From: Streptomyces sp. BK208
GTDB lineage: Bacteria > Actinomycetota > Actinomycetes > Streptomycetales > Streptomycetaceae
NCBI RefSeq assembly: GCF_004364245.1
Contig: NZ_SOAV01000003.1
Location: 310,001-374,000, forward strand
Length of the DNA stretch: 64,000 nt
Reading direction: 5' to 3'
Positions 42,045 to 50,057 of this stretch are shown here, in pieces. Position 1 is the first letter of the stretch, and each line of letters opens with the position of its first letter. The notes under the pieces are model-generated. The model was given only the letters and a program-made list of their open reading frames with translations. It did not search any database and was not told the origin of the DNA. The translations under genes and the position numbers were made by a program.

Positions 42045-42953
42045 TCAGCGGAAGGTGCCCTGCGACACCGAACCGGCGATGCGCCGCTGGAAGACGCAAT
42101 ACACGAGGAGTACGGGCACCACCGTGATAACGATCGCCGCGAACAGCGCACCGTAGTCGATGTCGTAGACCTGCGAGGACGCGTAGGCGGCCATGCCTTG
42201 CGTGAGGACCCACTTGTCCTGGTCGGTGTTGAGCGCCACCGGCAGCAGGAACTGGTTCCACAGGCCCAGGAAGTTGAAGATCGCCACGGCCGCCATGCCC
42301 GGACGGGCCATCGGCAGCATCACCTGGAAGAACGCCCGCCAGTCCCCGGCGCCGTCGATCAGCGCGGCCTCGTACACGTCGTGCGGCAGCGACCGGAAGA
42401 ACGAATAGAGGAAGAACATCGTGAACGGCAGCGCGAACGCGACGTAGGTGAGGATCAGTCCGGGACGCGTGTTCAGCAGTCCGAAGTTCTGCAACTGGAA
42501 GAAGAGCGGAACGATCGCCAGGAAAACCGGGAAGGTCAGGCCGGCGAGCATCACGTAGTAGATCAGCCGGCGTCCGGGGAACTCGAACCGGGCGAGAACG
42601 TAGGCGCACATCGCGCCGAGCAGCATCACCAGGATCAATGCCGAGACCACGACGATCACGGAGTTCAGGAAGTACTTCCCGATGTTCGCGTCGGTCCACG
42701 CGTTCGCGTAGTTCTCGAAGCGCCAGTGATCCGGCAGTGAGAACGGCGACGAAAGGATCTCGCCGGTCGATTTGAACGACGACACCAGCACCCACAGCAT
42801 GGGCACGATCACGATCACGGACCACAGGATCAGCAGGGCGTGCGAGATCGCCGCGAATCTGCGGTCGCTGCTCGCGGCGGCCCTCGTCAGCTTGCGGTCG
42901 CTCGCCGGTTTCCGGTCACTGGCCGGTTTCCGGTCGGCGGCGATGACGCTCAC
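42045..42953 (-). CDS. ngcG: Sugar ABC transporter permease NgcG
   Basis: A 302-residue MalG-type permease with six predicted membrane helices. The EAA loop that contacts the ATPase is YEAALIDGAGDWRAFFQVMLP. The N-terminal cytoplasmic tail contains the repeated pentapeptide KPASD, encoded by a duplicated 15-bp segment. It pairs with NgcF to import N-acetylglucosamine/N,N'-diacetylchitobiose. No ATPase gene is in the operon, so the shared ATPase MsiK is presumably used, as is usual for Streptomyces oligosaccharide importers. GTG 42953 overlaps the ngcF stop (GTGA). Confidence 0.92.
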   Translation of the reverse strand: MSVIAADRKPASDRKPASDRKLTRAAASSDRRFAAISHALLILWSVIVIVPMLWVLVSSFKSTGEILSSPFSLPDHWRFENYANAWTDANIGKYFLNSVIVVVSALILVMLLGAMCAYVLARFEFPGRRLIYYVMLAGLTFPVFLAIVPLFFQLQNFGLLNTRPGLILTYVAFALPFTMFFLYSFFRSLPHDVYEAALIDGAGDWRAFFQVMLPMARPGMAAVAIFNFLGLWNQFLLPVALNTDQDKWVLTQGMAAYASSQVYDIDYGALFAAIVITVVPVLLVYCVFQRRIAGSVSQGTFR

Positions 42954-44011
42954 CGGGCACCTCCCTTGGCTGCGGCACGCCGAGCTCTGGACCCAGGCGT
43001 TTTCCTCTTGCTCTCGCCCTCGCCGCCGCCCGTGAGACGGTTCACGAGGAACACCAGCGCCGCGAACACCAGGGTGACGGCGGCGAGGACGACGCCCATC
43101 GCGGTGGCGTATCCGAACTGCTGCTTGGCGAAGGCGACGTTGAACAGACGCTGGCTGATCGTCAGGGTCGAGTTGTCCGGGCCGCCGTTCGGCACCATCG
43201 CCTGGACGTAGACGAACGCGTCGAGGGCGGCGATGCCCAGGTAGATGTACGCCGTCTGCACGCTGTCCCGGATCGCCGGCAGGGTGATCGAGATCGTGGT
43301 GCGGAACCGGCCGGCCCCGTCGATCTTCGCCGCCTCGTACAGTTCGCCGGGAACGCCCTTGATCGCGGCGATGAAGAGCACCGCGTAGAATCCGACGAGC
43401 CCCCAGATGATGACGAACATCACGGCCGGCATCGCGGTGGCCTTCTCGCCCAGCCAGGCGAACGTGTCGAACTGGTCGAGGCCGAGGCCGGTGAGGACGC
43501 CGTTGAGCAGGCCGGCGTTCGGGTCGTACATCTGCGCCCAGATCAGACCGACGATGATCGCAGGCACGACATAGGGGAAGAACGAGATGATCCGGTAGAA
43601 CGACGCTCCCCGGATCCCTCGGACGGGGCCCTTGCTGGGCCCGCCCAGGGTGATGGCCACGGCGACCCCGAGGGCCAGCGTCAGCGTCACCAGCGGCACG
43701 AAGGCCGCGAGGAGTGCGACGTTGCGCAAGGCCTTCAGGAAGATGTCGTCGTGGAACATCTTCGTGAAGTTGTCGAAGCCGACGAAGTTGTAGTCCGGGC
43801 TGAAGCCGCGCCAGTCGGTCATCCCCCAGAAGATCGCCTGGCCGAACGGGATCAGAACGAAGATCACGAAGATGGCCAGCGGGACACCGAGGAACGCGAG
43901 GAAGAACGTCACCCGGTCGAACGTGAGCTTGCGGCGCCATGGCCGCCCGCCGCGAGCGGCCGGCTCGGGCCGGCGGCTCGCGGTTTCGGCAGTGGGGATC
44001 GTGTCTTTCAT
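42950..44011 (-). CDS. ngcF: Sugar ABC transporter permease NgcF
   Basis: A 353-residue MalF-type permease. A basic cytoplasmic N-terminus precedes six or seven membrane segments (for example FFLAFLGVPLAIFVIFVLIP). The EAA loop is YEAAKIDGAGRFRTTISITLP. The C-terminus is Lys/Arg-rich. It forms the NgcFG channel for chitin-derived sugars. ATG 44011 is only 7 bases after the ngcE stop, so these are one transcript. Confidence 0.92.
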   Translation of the reverse strand: MKDTIPTAETASRRPEPAARGGRPWRRKLTFDRVTFFLAFLGVPLAIFVIFVLIPFGQAIFWGMTDWRGFSPDYNFVGFDNFTKMFHDDIFLKALRNVALLAAFVPLVTLTLALGVAVAITLGGPSKGPVRGIRGASFYRIISFFPYVVPAIIVGLIWAQMYDPNAGLLNGVLTGLGLDQFDTFAWLGEKATAMPAVMFVIIWGLVGFYAVLFIAAIKGVPGELYEAAKIDGAGRFRTTISITLPAIRDSVQTAYIYLGIAALDAFVYVQAMVPNGGPDNSTLTISQRLFNVAFAKQQFGYATAMGVVLAAVTLVFAALVFLVNRLTGGGEGESKRKTPGSRARRAAAKGGAR

Positions 44012-44018
44012 CGCGGTG

Positions 44019-45428
44019 CTAGCTGACCTTGACCTTGTCGACGGAGTCGTCTTCCCGGACCTTGTCGGAGATCTTCTGCAGCGCCGAGGTCAGCCCCTTG
44101 CCGTCGAGGTCACCGGCGAGGAACGAGTTCCACGGCACCAGCTGGTCGGTGTTCAGCCCGTAGGTCTCGACGAACATGTAGTTGAAGATGTTGGTGCCCG
44201 CGGCCTCCAGCATCTTCGTCTGCGAGACGAGCGCCGTCGATCCGTAGCCGTCGGCGGGCACGGTGCCCTTGACGATCGTCGGGGCCAGCTTCGTCTTGGA
44301 GAAGTTGGCGGCCGCCTTCTCCGACAGCATCGCCCGCAGCACTTCCTTGCCGCCGGCCCGGTTCTTGCCCTGCTTGGGCACGATGAACGGCTCACCGGCG
44401 GCCGCGCGGAGCGCCTCGTAGGGCAGCGCCGGCTTGTCGGTGAGCGTCATCGACGGGATTCCGGTCATCTGGAAGTCCGCCTTGGTGGCCTTCTTCATCT
44501 CGTTCTCGATCCAGCCACCGGACGGGTAGAGCAGCGCCTTCTGGTCGTTGCTCCAGATCGCCTGCGCCTTCTGGAACTGGGTGCCGGAGCCGCCGGGGAC
44601 GAACATCTTCTGCTTGACCATGGTCTCCATGACCTTGATGACGCCCTGGACGGCCGGGTGCGACCAGCAGCCCTTCTCCAGGTTCTCCAGAGCGAGCCGG
44701 ACCTCGTCACCGCCCTCCTTGATCGCCGAGTCGATCAGGAGCGTGCGGTAGTAGGTCGCCGCCTCCTTGCCGTGGACGAAGAGGTACTTGCCCTTCTTCT
44801 TCGCCTCCTGGCCGAGGTCGAGCGCCTCGTCCCAGGTCTTCGGCGGGGTCCAGCCGTTCTGCTCGAAGAGCGTCTTCGAGTACCAGACGCCGTACACCGT
44901 CATCACGTAGTTGAGCGCGACGAACTTGTCCTTGAACGTGCCGGGGTCCTTGACGCCGGGGTAGACGATGTCGGCGATCTTCTTGCCCTCGTAGGTGCTG
45001 GCCTCGAAGAGGTCGTCGAGCTCCTCCAGCTGGTCGAGGATGCCGAGGAAGCCGATCTGGTCCTCACCGGAGTTGTCGATGAGGTCCGGCGGGTTGCCGC
45101 CGACGAAGCGGGGCTGGAGCTGGGGGGCGATGTCGACGACCGGCTTGACCTGGACCTTGAGTCCCTTGACGTGGCTGCCGAGCACCTGGTTGGTGTAGTC
45201 GACGTAGTCGGTGCCGTAGCCGCCGTCGAAGATGGCCGCTTCGATCGTGGAGTTCGCGGCGACACCGAACGGGTTCTGGGCGCTCTTCTCGCCCTTCGGG
45301 CCGCCGTCGCTGTCGTTGTCCTCGCTGGAGGGAGAGCTGCACGCGACCGCGAACGAGCCCATCGCCGCGGTGGCGATGGCGCCGCGCAGGAGCGTCCGCC
45401 TGTCAAGAGAGCCGGCACGAATGGTCAT
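44019..45428 (-). CDS. ngcE: N-acetylglucosamine/chitobiose ABC transporter binding lipoprotein NgcE
   Basis: A 469-residue extracellular solute-binding protein (family 1). The signal is Tat-type: R10-R11 in LDRRTLLRG, ending at lipobox AVAC with C30, so it is exported folded and acylated. The mature domain (NPPDLIDNSGEDQIGFLGIL, KYLFVHGKEAATYYRTLL, YPSGGWIENEMKK) fits the NgcE group; the S. coelicolor orthologue was shown to bind N,N'-diacetylchitobiose. ATG 45428 has GAGGA seven bases upstream. It is first in ngcEFG. Its upstream 500 bases contain no clear DasR site. Confidence 0.92.
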   Translation of the reverse strand: MTIRAGSLDRRTLLRGAIATAAMGSFAVACSSPSSEDNDSDGGPKGEKSAQNPFGVAANSTIEAAIFDGGYGTDYVDYTNQVLGSHVKGLKVQVKPVVDIAPQLQPRFVGGNPPDLIDNSGEDQIGFLGILDQLEELDDLFEASTYEGKKIADIVYPGVKDPGTFKDKFVALNYVMTVYGVWYSKTLFEQNGWTPPKTWDEALDLGQEAKKKGKYLFVHGKEAATYYRTLLIDSAIKEGGDEVRLALENLEKGCWSHPAVQGVIKVMETMVKQKMFVPGGSGTQFQKAQAIWSNDQKALLYPSGGWIENEMKKATKADFQMTGIPSMTLTDKPALPYEALRAAAGEPFIVPKQGKNRAGGKEVLRAMLSEKAAANFSKTKLAPTIVKGTVPADGYGSTALVSQTKMLEAAGTNIFNYMFVETYGLNTDQLVPWNSFLAGDLDGKGLTSALQKISDKVREDDSVDKVKVS

Positions 45429-46021
45429 CTTTGCATCCTCACTGATCGATTGGTTCTGTCCGGGTGTGCTGCATGTGCGGCCGCCGTGACCGGACCGGTC
45501 CTGCGCCGGCCACACGTGAGGCGTTGTCGCCGTCGTCTCGGAGCCGCGGTGCGGCGCCGATGATCAGCTGAGCGATGCCGGCACAACAGTCGCCGGGGCC
45601 GGAGCGACGGTCGCGCTCCGCCTGATCAGATCGTGATAACCCACGCCGGTGGTGGATCCCATGCTCAAGTCCTCGCCTTCTCCAGGACTCAGGCGGTGAA
45701 CCGGATCCTCGCCGGCACCGCGATCGGGTCACGCTGGGTCGTGCTGGGTCGTGCTGGGCCTTGCAGGAAAAGCGGGTACCGCCTGTGCAGTCACGATGGT
45801 GTCACTGCTGTTCGGGCGCGTGGGCGGTTCCTCGTCGCGGTTCCCCCCGTATCCCCCGGTGGCCGACAGGTATAGTCCACTTTCCGTCGGCGGAGCAAGA
45901 TCGAATGCAAGGTTCCCGGTACGTCTTTTCCGAGTTGAGACCTCCCGGAAATATGAGTGGCCTGTGTATCGCATGCCGTAAGAATCCCTGGCATAACCCC
46001 CGAACGCCACATCCAACACCC
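45429..46021. other. About 590-bp gap upstream of ngcE and the GH92 gene
   Basis: No convincing gene was found on either strand; short frames here have poor codon bias. GGGTCRYGCT is repeated three times in tandem (45726-45755). GGACCGGTCC near 45492 is a palindrome in the ngcE leader. From about 45900 the sequence is AT-richer and leads into the GH92 promoter. Confidence 0.55.
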
Positions 46022-46082
46022 TTGACATCACTTACCACTTGACCCCTACTGGTCCTTGCGCGATCGAATTGACAACGTTGTC
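46022..46082 (+). promoter_or_regulatory. GH92 gene promoter with LacI-type operator
   Basis: TTGACA (46022-46027) and CCTACT (46045-46050) are separated by 17 bases. GACAACGTTGTC (46071-46082) is a perfect palindrome, the usual Streptomyces LacI-family operator form (TGACAACGTTGTCA), placed just downstream of the expected start point as in classical repression. Confidence 0.65.
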
Positions 46083-46108
46083 CCCAGCGCAGGGAGGGTG
46101 GCCAGGAC

Positions 46109-49100
46109 ATGCAGGACAGAGTTCGGCACAGATGGGGTCCGGCGGTCGTGATGACGACCGCCTTCGCCTTGGCGGTGGGCTCTCAGGGGGCGGCCGTCGC
46201 CCTGCCCGGCGCGCCCGCGAAGGCCGACCGGGAGTTCTCGTCGTCGTTCGAGGCCGGCGACCCGGCTCCGGACTGGCTCGACACCGTGGACACCGACGCA
46301 CACGGCCGCAAGCGGGCCTCCGGCGTGGACGGCGGCTTCAGCACCGGCATACCCGGCAACGTCACGGAGCACGTCACCGAGGTGCGGGCCAGTGCCGAGA
46401 ACACGGGCGGCGGGGAGGTGAAGGAGAACCTCTTCGACAACGAGCCGGGCACCAAGTGGCTGACCTTCGCCCCGACCGGCTGGGTCGAGTTCGACCTGGA
46501 CGCCCCCCAGAAGATCGCCAAGTACGCGCTCACCTCGGCCAACGACCACGACGAACGCGACCCGGTGGACTGGACGCTGAAGGGCTCGGCGGACGGCGAG
46601 GACTGGCAGACGCTGGACACCCGCGGCGGGGAGTCCTTCGGCGAGCGGTTCCAGACCAAGACCTACGAACTGGCCGAGACCGCCGAATACCGGCACTTCC
46701 GGCTGGAGATCACCAAGAACAACGGGGCCGGCGACGCGCTCCAGCTCGCCGACGTCCAGCTGGCCACCGGCGACACCGAGGTCCCCACCCCCGAGGACAT
46801 GCTCTCCTCCGTCGACGACGGCCCGGCGGGCTCACCCACCGCCAAGGCGGACGCGGGATTCACCGGCACCCACGCGCTGCGCTACGCGGGCCGCCACACC
46901 GCCGACGGCCGGGCCTACTCGTACAACAAGGTCTTCGACGTCGACGTCAAGGTCGACCGGCGCACCGAGCTGTCGTACAAGATCTTCCCGTCGATGGCGG
47001 ACGGCGACCTCGACTACGACGCCACCAACGTCTCCGTCGACCTCGCCTTCACCGACGGCACCTACCTGAGCGGCCTGAACGCCACCGACCAGCACGGGTT
47101 CCCGCTGACGCCGCGCGGCCAGGGCGACGCCAAGATCCTCTACGTCAACCAGTGGAACAGCGTCGAGTCCGGCATCGGCTCGGTCGCGGCCGGCAAGACC
47201 GTCGACCGGATCCTGGTGGCGTACGACTCCGCCAAGGGCCCCGCGAAGTTCCGCGGCTGGCTGGACGACGTGGAGATCAGGCAGGCCGCGCCGGAGCGCC
47301 CCGAGGCCCATCTGTCCGACTACGCGCTCACCACCCGCGGCACCAACTCCAGCGGCAGCTTCTCGCGCGGCAACAACTTCCCCGCGACCGCCGTACCGCA
47401 CGGCTTCAACTTCTGGACGCCGGTGACCAACGCCGGCTCGCTCAGCTGGCTCTACGAGTACGCGAGCGGCAACAACGACGACAACCTGCCCACCGTGCAG
47501 GCGTTCAGCGCGAGCCACGAGCCGAGCCCGTGGATGGGCGACCGGCAGACCTTCCAGGTGATGCCCTCGGCCGCGGCCGGCACCCCGGACACCGGCCGCG
47601 AGGCCCGCGAGCTGGCCTTCCGCCACGAGAACGAGACCGCGAAGCCGTACTACTACGGCGTGCGGTTCGAGAACGGCGTCAAGGCCGAGATGACGCCGAC
47701 CGACCACGCGGCGATGATGCGCTTCACCTACCCGGGTGACGACGCGAGCGTGCTCTTCGACAACGTCGAGGACCAGGCCGGCCTGACCCTGGACAAGGAG
47801 AACGGCACCTTCACCGGCTACTCGGACGTCAAGTCCGGTGGCTCCACCGGCGCCACCCGGCTCTTCGTCTACGGCGAGTTCGACAGCAAGGTCACCGGCG
47901 GCGACTCCAGCGGCGTCAAGGGCCACCTGCGCTTCGACGCCGGCCGGGACCACGCCGTGACGCTGCGCATCGCGACCTCGCTGATCAGCGTCGACCAGGC
48001 GAAGGACAACCTGCGCCAGGAGATCCCGAAGCGCGCCTCGTTCGACAAGGTCAAGCGCGACGCCCAGAAGCAGTGGGACGAGATCCTCGGCAGGGTCGAG
48101 GTGGAGGGCGCCACGCGGGACCAGCTGACCACGCTGTACTCCAGCCTCTACCGCCTCTACCTGTACCCCAACTCGGGCCACGAGAAGGTCGGCGGAAAGT
48201 ACCGGTACGCCTCCCCGTTCTCCAAGGCGGTCAAGGCGGACACGCCCACGGAGACGGGCTCGAAGATCGTGGACGGCAAGGTCTACGTCAACAACGGCTT
48301 CTGGGACACGTACCGGACCACCTGGCCCGCGTACTCCTTCCTCACCCCCTCCCAGGCCGGTGAGCTGGTCGACGGCTTCGTGCAGCACTACAAGGACGGC
48401 GGCTGGACCTCGCGCTGGTCCTCCCCCGGCTACGCGGACCTGATGACCGGCACCTCCTCCGACGTGGCCTTCGCCGACGCCTCCGTCAAGGGCGTCGACT
48501 TCGACACGAAGGCGGCGTACGACGCGGCCGTCAAGAACGCCACCGTCGTACCCCCGTCCTCGGGCGTGGGCCGCAAGGGCATGGAGACCTCGCCGTTCCT
48601 CGGCTACACCGGCACCGAGACGCACGAGGGCCTGTCGTGGGCGCTGGAGGGCTACCTCAACGACTACGGCATCGCCAAGATGGGCGAGAAGCTCTACAAG
48701 GACACCGGCGAGAAGCGGTACAAGGAGGAGTCCGCGTACTTCCTCAACCGCGCCCAGGACTACGTCAACCTCTTCGACGCGAAGGCCGGCTTCTTCCAGG
48801 GCAAGGACGCCAAGGGCAACTGGCGCGTGGACTCCGAGAAGTACGACCCGCGCGTGTGGGGCTACGACTACACGGAGACCAACGGCTGGGGCTACGCCTT
48901 CACCGCTCCGCAGGACAGCCGCGGCCTCGCCAACCTGTACGGCGGCCGCGGCGGCCTGGGCGACAAGCTCGACGAGTACCTCTCCACCCCGGAGACGGCC
49001 TCCCCCGAGCTGAAGGGCTCCTACGGCGGCGTCATCCACGAGATGGTCGAGGCGCGGGACGTCCGCATGGGCATGTACGGGCACTCCAACCAGGTCGCCC

Positions 49101-49915
49101 ACCACGCCCTGTACATGTACGACGCGGCCGGGCAGCCGTACAAGACGCAGAAGAACGTCCGCGAGGTGCTCCAGCGCCTGTACACCGGCAGTGACATCGG
49201 GCAGGGCTACCACGGTGACGAGGACAACGGCGAGCAGTCGGCCTGGTTCCTCTTCTCCTCGCTCGGCTTCTACCCGCTGGTGATGGGCAGCGGCGAGTAC
49301 GCCGTCGGGTCCCCGCTGTTCACCAAGGCCACGGTCCACCTGGAGAACGGCCGCGAGCTGGTCGTCAAGGCGCCGAAGAACAGCACGCGGAACGTCTACG
49401 TGCAGGGCCTGAAGGTCAACGGCAAGCGCTGGAACTCCACGTCGCTGCCCCACTCGCTGCTCGCCAAGGGCGGCGTCCTGGAGTTCGACATGGGCGCGAA
49501 GCCGTCCTCGTGGGCCACCGGCGAGAACGCGGCGCCGCCGTCCATCACCCGGGACGACGAGGTGCCGACGCCGCGCGCCGACGCGATCGAGGGCGAGGGC
49601 GCGCTGTTCGACAACACCTCGGCGACGGACGCGAAGGTGACGTCGGTGGACCTGCCCGTGTCGGGGGAGGGCGCCGAGGCGGTCCAGTACACGCTGACCT
49701 CTTCGGCGGACCGCACCGCGGCACCGGCCGGCTGGAAGCTGGAGGGCTCGGCCGACGGCACGACCTGGCGGACGCTGGACGAGCGCTCGGGCCAGTCCTT
49801 CGCCTGGGACCGGCAGACGCGGGCGTTCTCGGTGAAGTCGCCGGGCACGTACGCGAAGTACCGGCTGGTCCTGGACGGCGAGCACACGCTGGCGGAGGTG
49901 GAACTGCTGGCGTAG
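46109..49915 (+). CDS. Secreted GH92 alpha-1,2-mannosidase with two discoidin/CBM32-type domains
   Basis: A 1,268-residue exported enzyme. A Sec signal peptide (residues 1-39) is followed by an F5/8-type C domain (about 90-215, ENLFDNEPGTKWLTF...YRHFRLEI). The GH92 N-terminal beta-sandwich (DYALTTRGTNSSGSFSRGNN) and the (alpha/alpha)6 catalytic domain come next. The GH92 hallmark GYHGDEDNGEQSAWFLFSSLG holds catalytic Asp/Glu residues. A second, partial discoidin-like domain ends the protein (ALFDNTSATDAKV...YAKYRLVL). It would trim alpha-mannosyl residues from fungal or yeast mannoproteins in a calcium-dependent reaction (family knowledge). It appears to be single-gene, controlled by a LacI-type repressor site. 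Confidence 0.92.
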   Translation: MQDRVRHRWGPAVVMTTAFALAVGSQGAAVALPGAPAKADREFSSSFEAGDPAPDWLDTVDTDAHGRKRASGVDGGFSTGIPGNVTEHVTEVRASAENTGGGEVKENLFDNEPGTKWLTFAPTGWVEFDLDAPQKIAKYALTSANDHDERDPVDWTLKGSADGEDWQTLDTRGGESFGERFQTKTYELAETAEYRHFRLEITKNNGAGDALQLADVQLATGDTEVPTPEDMLSSVDDGPAGSPTAKADAGFTGTHALRYAGRHTADGRAYSYNKVFDVDVKVDRRTELSYKIFPSMADGDLDYDATNVSVDLAFTDGTYLSGLNATDQHGFPLTPRGQGDAKILYVNQWNSVESGIGSVAAGKTVDRILVAYDSAKGPAKFRGWLDDVEIRQAAPERPEAHLSDYALTTRGTNSSGSFSRGNNFPATAVPHGFNFWTPVTNAGSLSWLYEYASGNNDDNLPTVQAFSASHEPSPWMGDRQTFQVMPSAAAGTPDTGREARELAFRHENETAKPYYYGVRFENGVKAEMTPTDHAAMMRFTYPGDDASVLFDNVEDQAGLTLDKENGTFTGYSDVKSGGSTGATRLFVYGEFDSKVTGGDSSGVKGHLRFDAGRDHAVTLRIATSLISVDQAKDNLRQEIPKRASFDKVKRDAQKQWDEILGRVEVEGATRDQLTTLYSSLYRLYLYPNSGHEKVGGKYRYASPFSKAVKADTPTETGSKIVDGKVYVNNGFWDTYRTTWPAYSFLTPSQAGELVDGFVQHYKDGGWTSRWSSPGYADLMTGTSSDVAFADASVKGVDFDTKAAYDAAVKNATVVPPSSGVGRKGMETSPFLGYTGTETHEGLSWALEGYLNDYGIAKMGEKLYKDTGEKRYKEESAYFLNRAQDYVNLFDAKAGFFQGKDAKGNWRVDSEKYDPRVWGYDYTETNGWGYAFTAPQDSRGLANLYGGRGGLGDKLDEYLSTPETASPELKGSYGGVIHEMVEARDVRMGMYGHSNQVAHHALYMYDAAGQPYKTQKNVREVLQRLYTGSDIGQGYHGDEDNGEQSAWFLFSSLGFYPLVMGSGEYAVGSPLFTKATVHLENGRELVVKAPKNSTRNVYVQGLKVNGKRWNSTSLPHSLLAKGGVLEFDMGAKPSSWATGENAAPPSITRDDEVPTPRADAIEGEGALFDNTSATDAKVTSVDLPVSGEGAEAVQYTLTSSADRTAAPAGWKLEGSADGTTWRTLDERSGQSFAWDRQTRAFSVKSPGTYAKYRLVLDGEHTLAEVELLA

Positions 49916-49941
49916 GCGGTCGGCAGCGCTGACGGACGGGC

Positions 49942-49971
49942 GGCGGGTCCGGGCTTCGGCCCGGGCCCGCC
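49942..49971. terminator. Hairpin after the GH92 gene
   Basis: Thirteen-base arms (49942-49954 with 49959-49971, one G-T pair) close a stable TTCG tetraloop 26 bases after the stop. Confidence 0.8.
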
Positions 49972-50057
49972 GTCCGCGCGTTCCGCCCCGTTCCCCGCGC
50001 CCGCCGGATGGACCAGAATGGCCGTGCGCCGGCGGCAGCGCCGGAGGCACACCACTC

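Noticed and set aside
45429-45500. DasR site upstream of ngcE
   Set aside because: ATTGGTTCTGTCCGG has only partial similarity to the dre core and lacks the second half-site.
45429-46108. Small genes in the 680-bp gap
   Set aside because: All short frames have poor third-position GC bias and no ribosome binding sites or recognisable domains.
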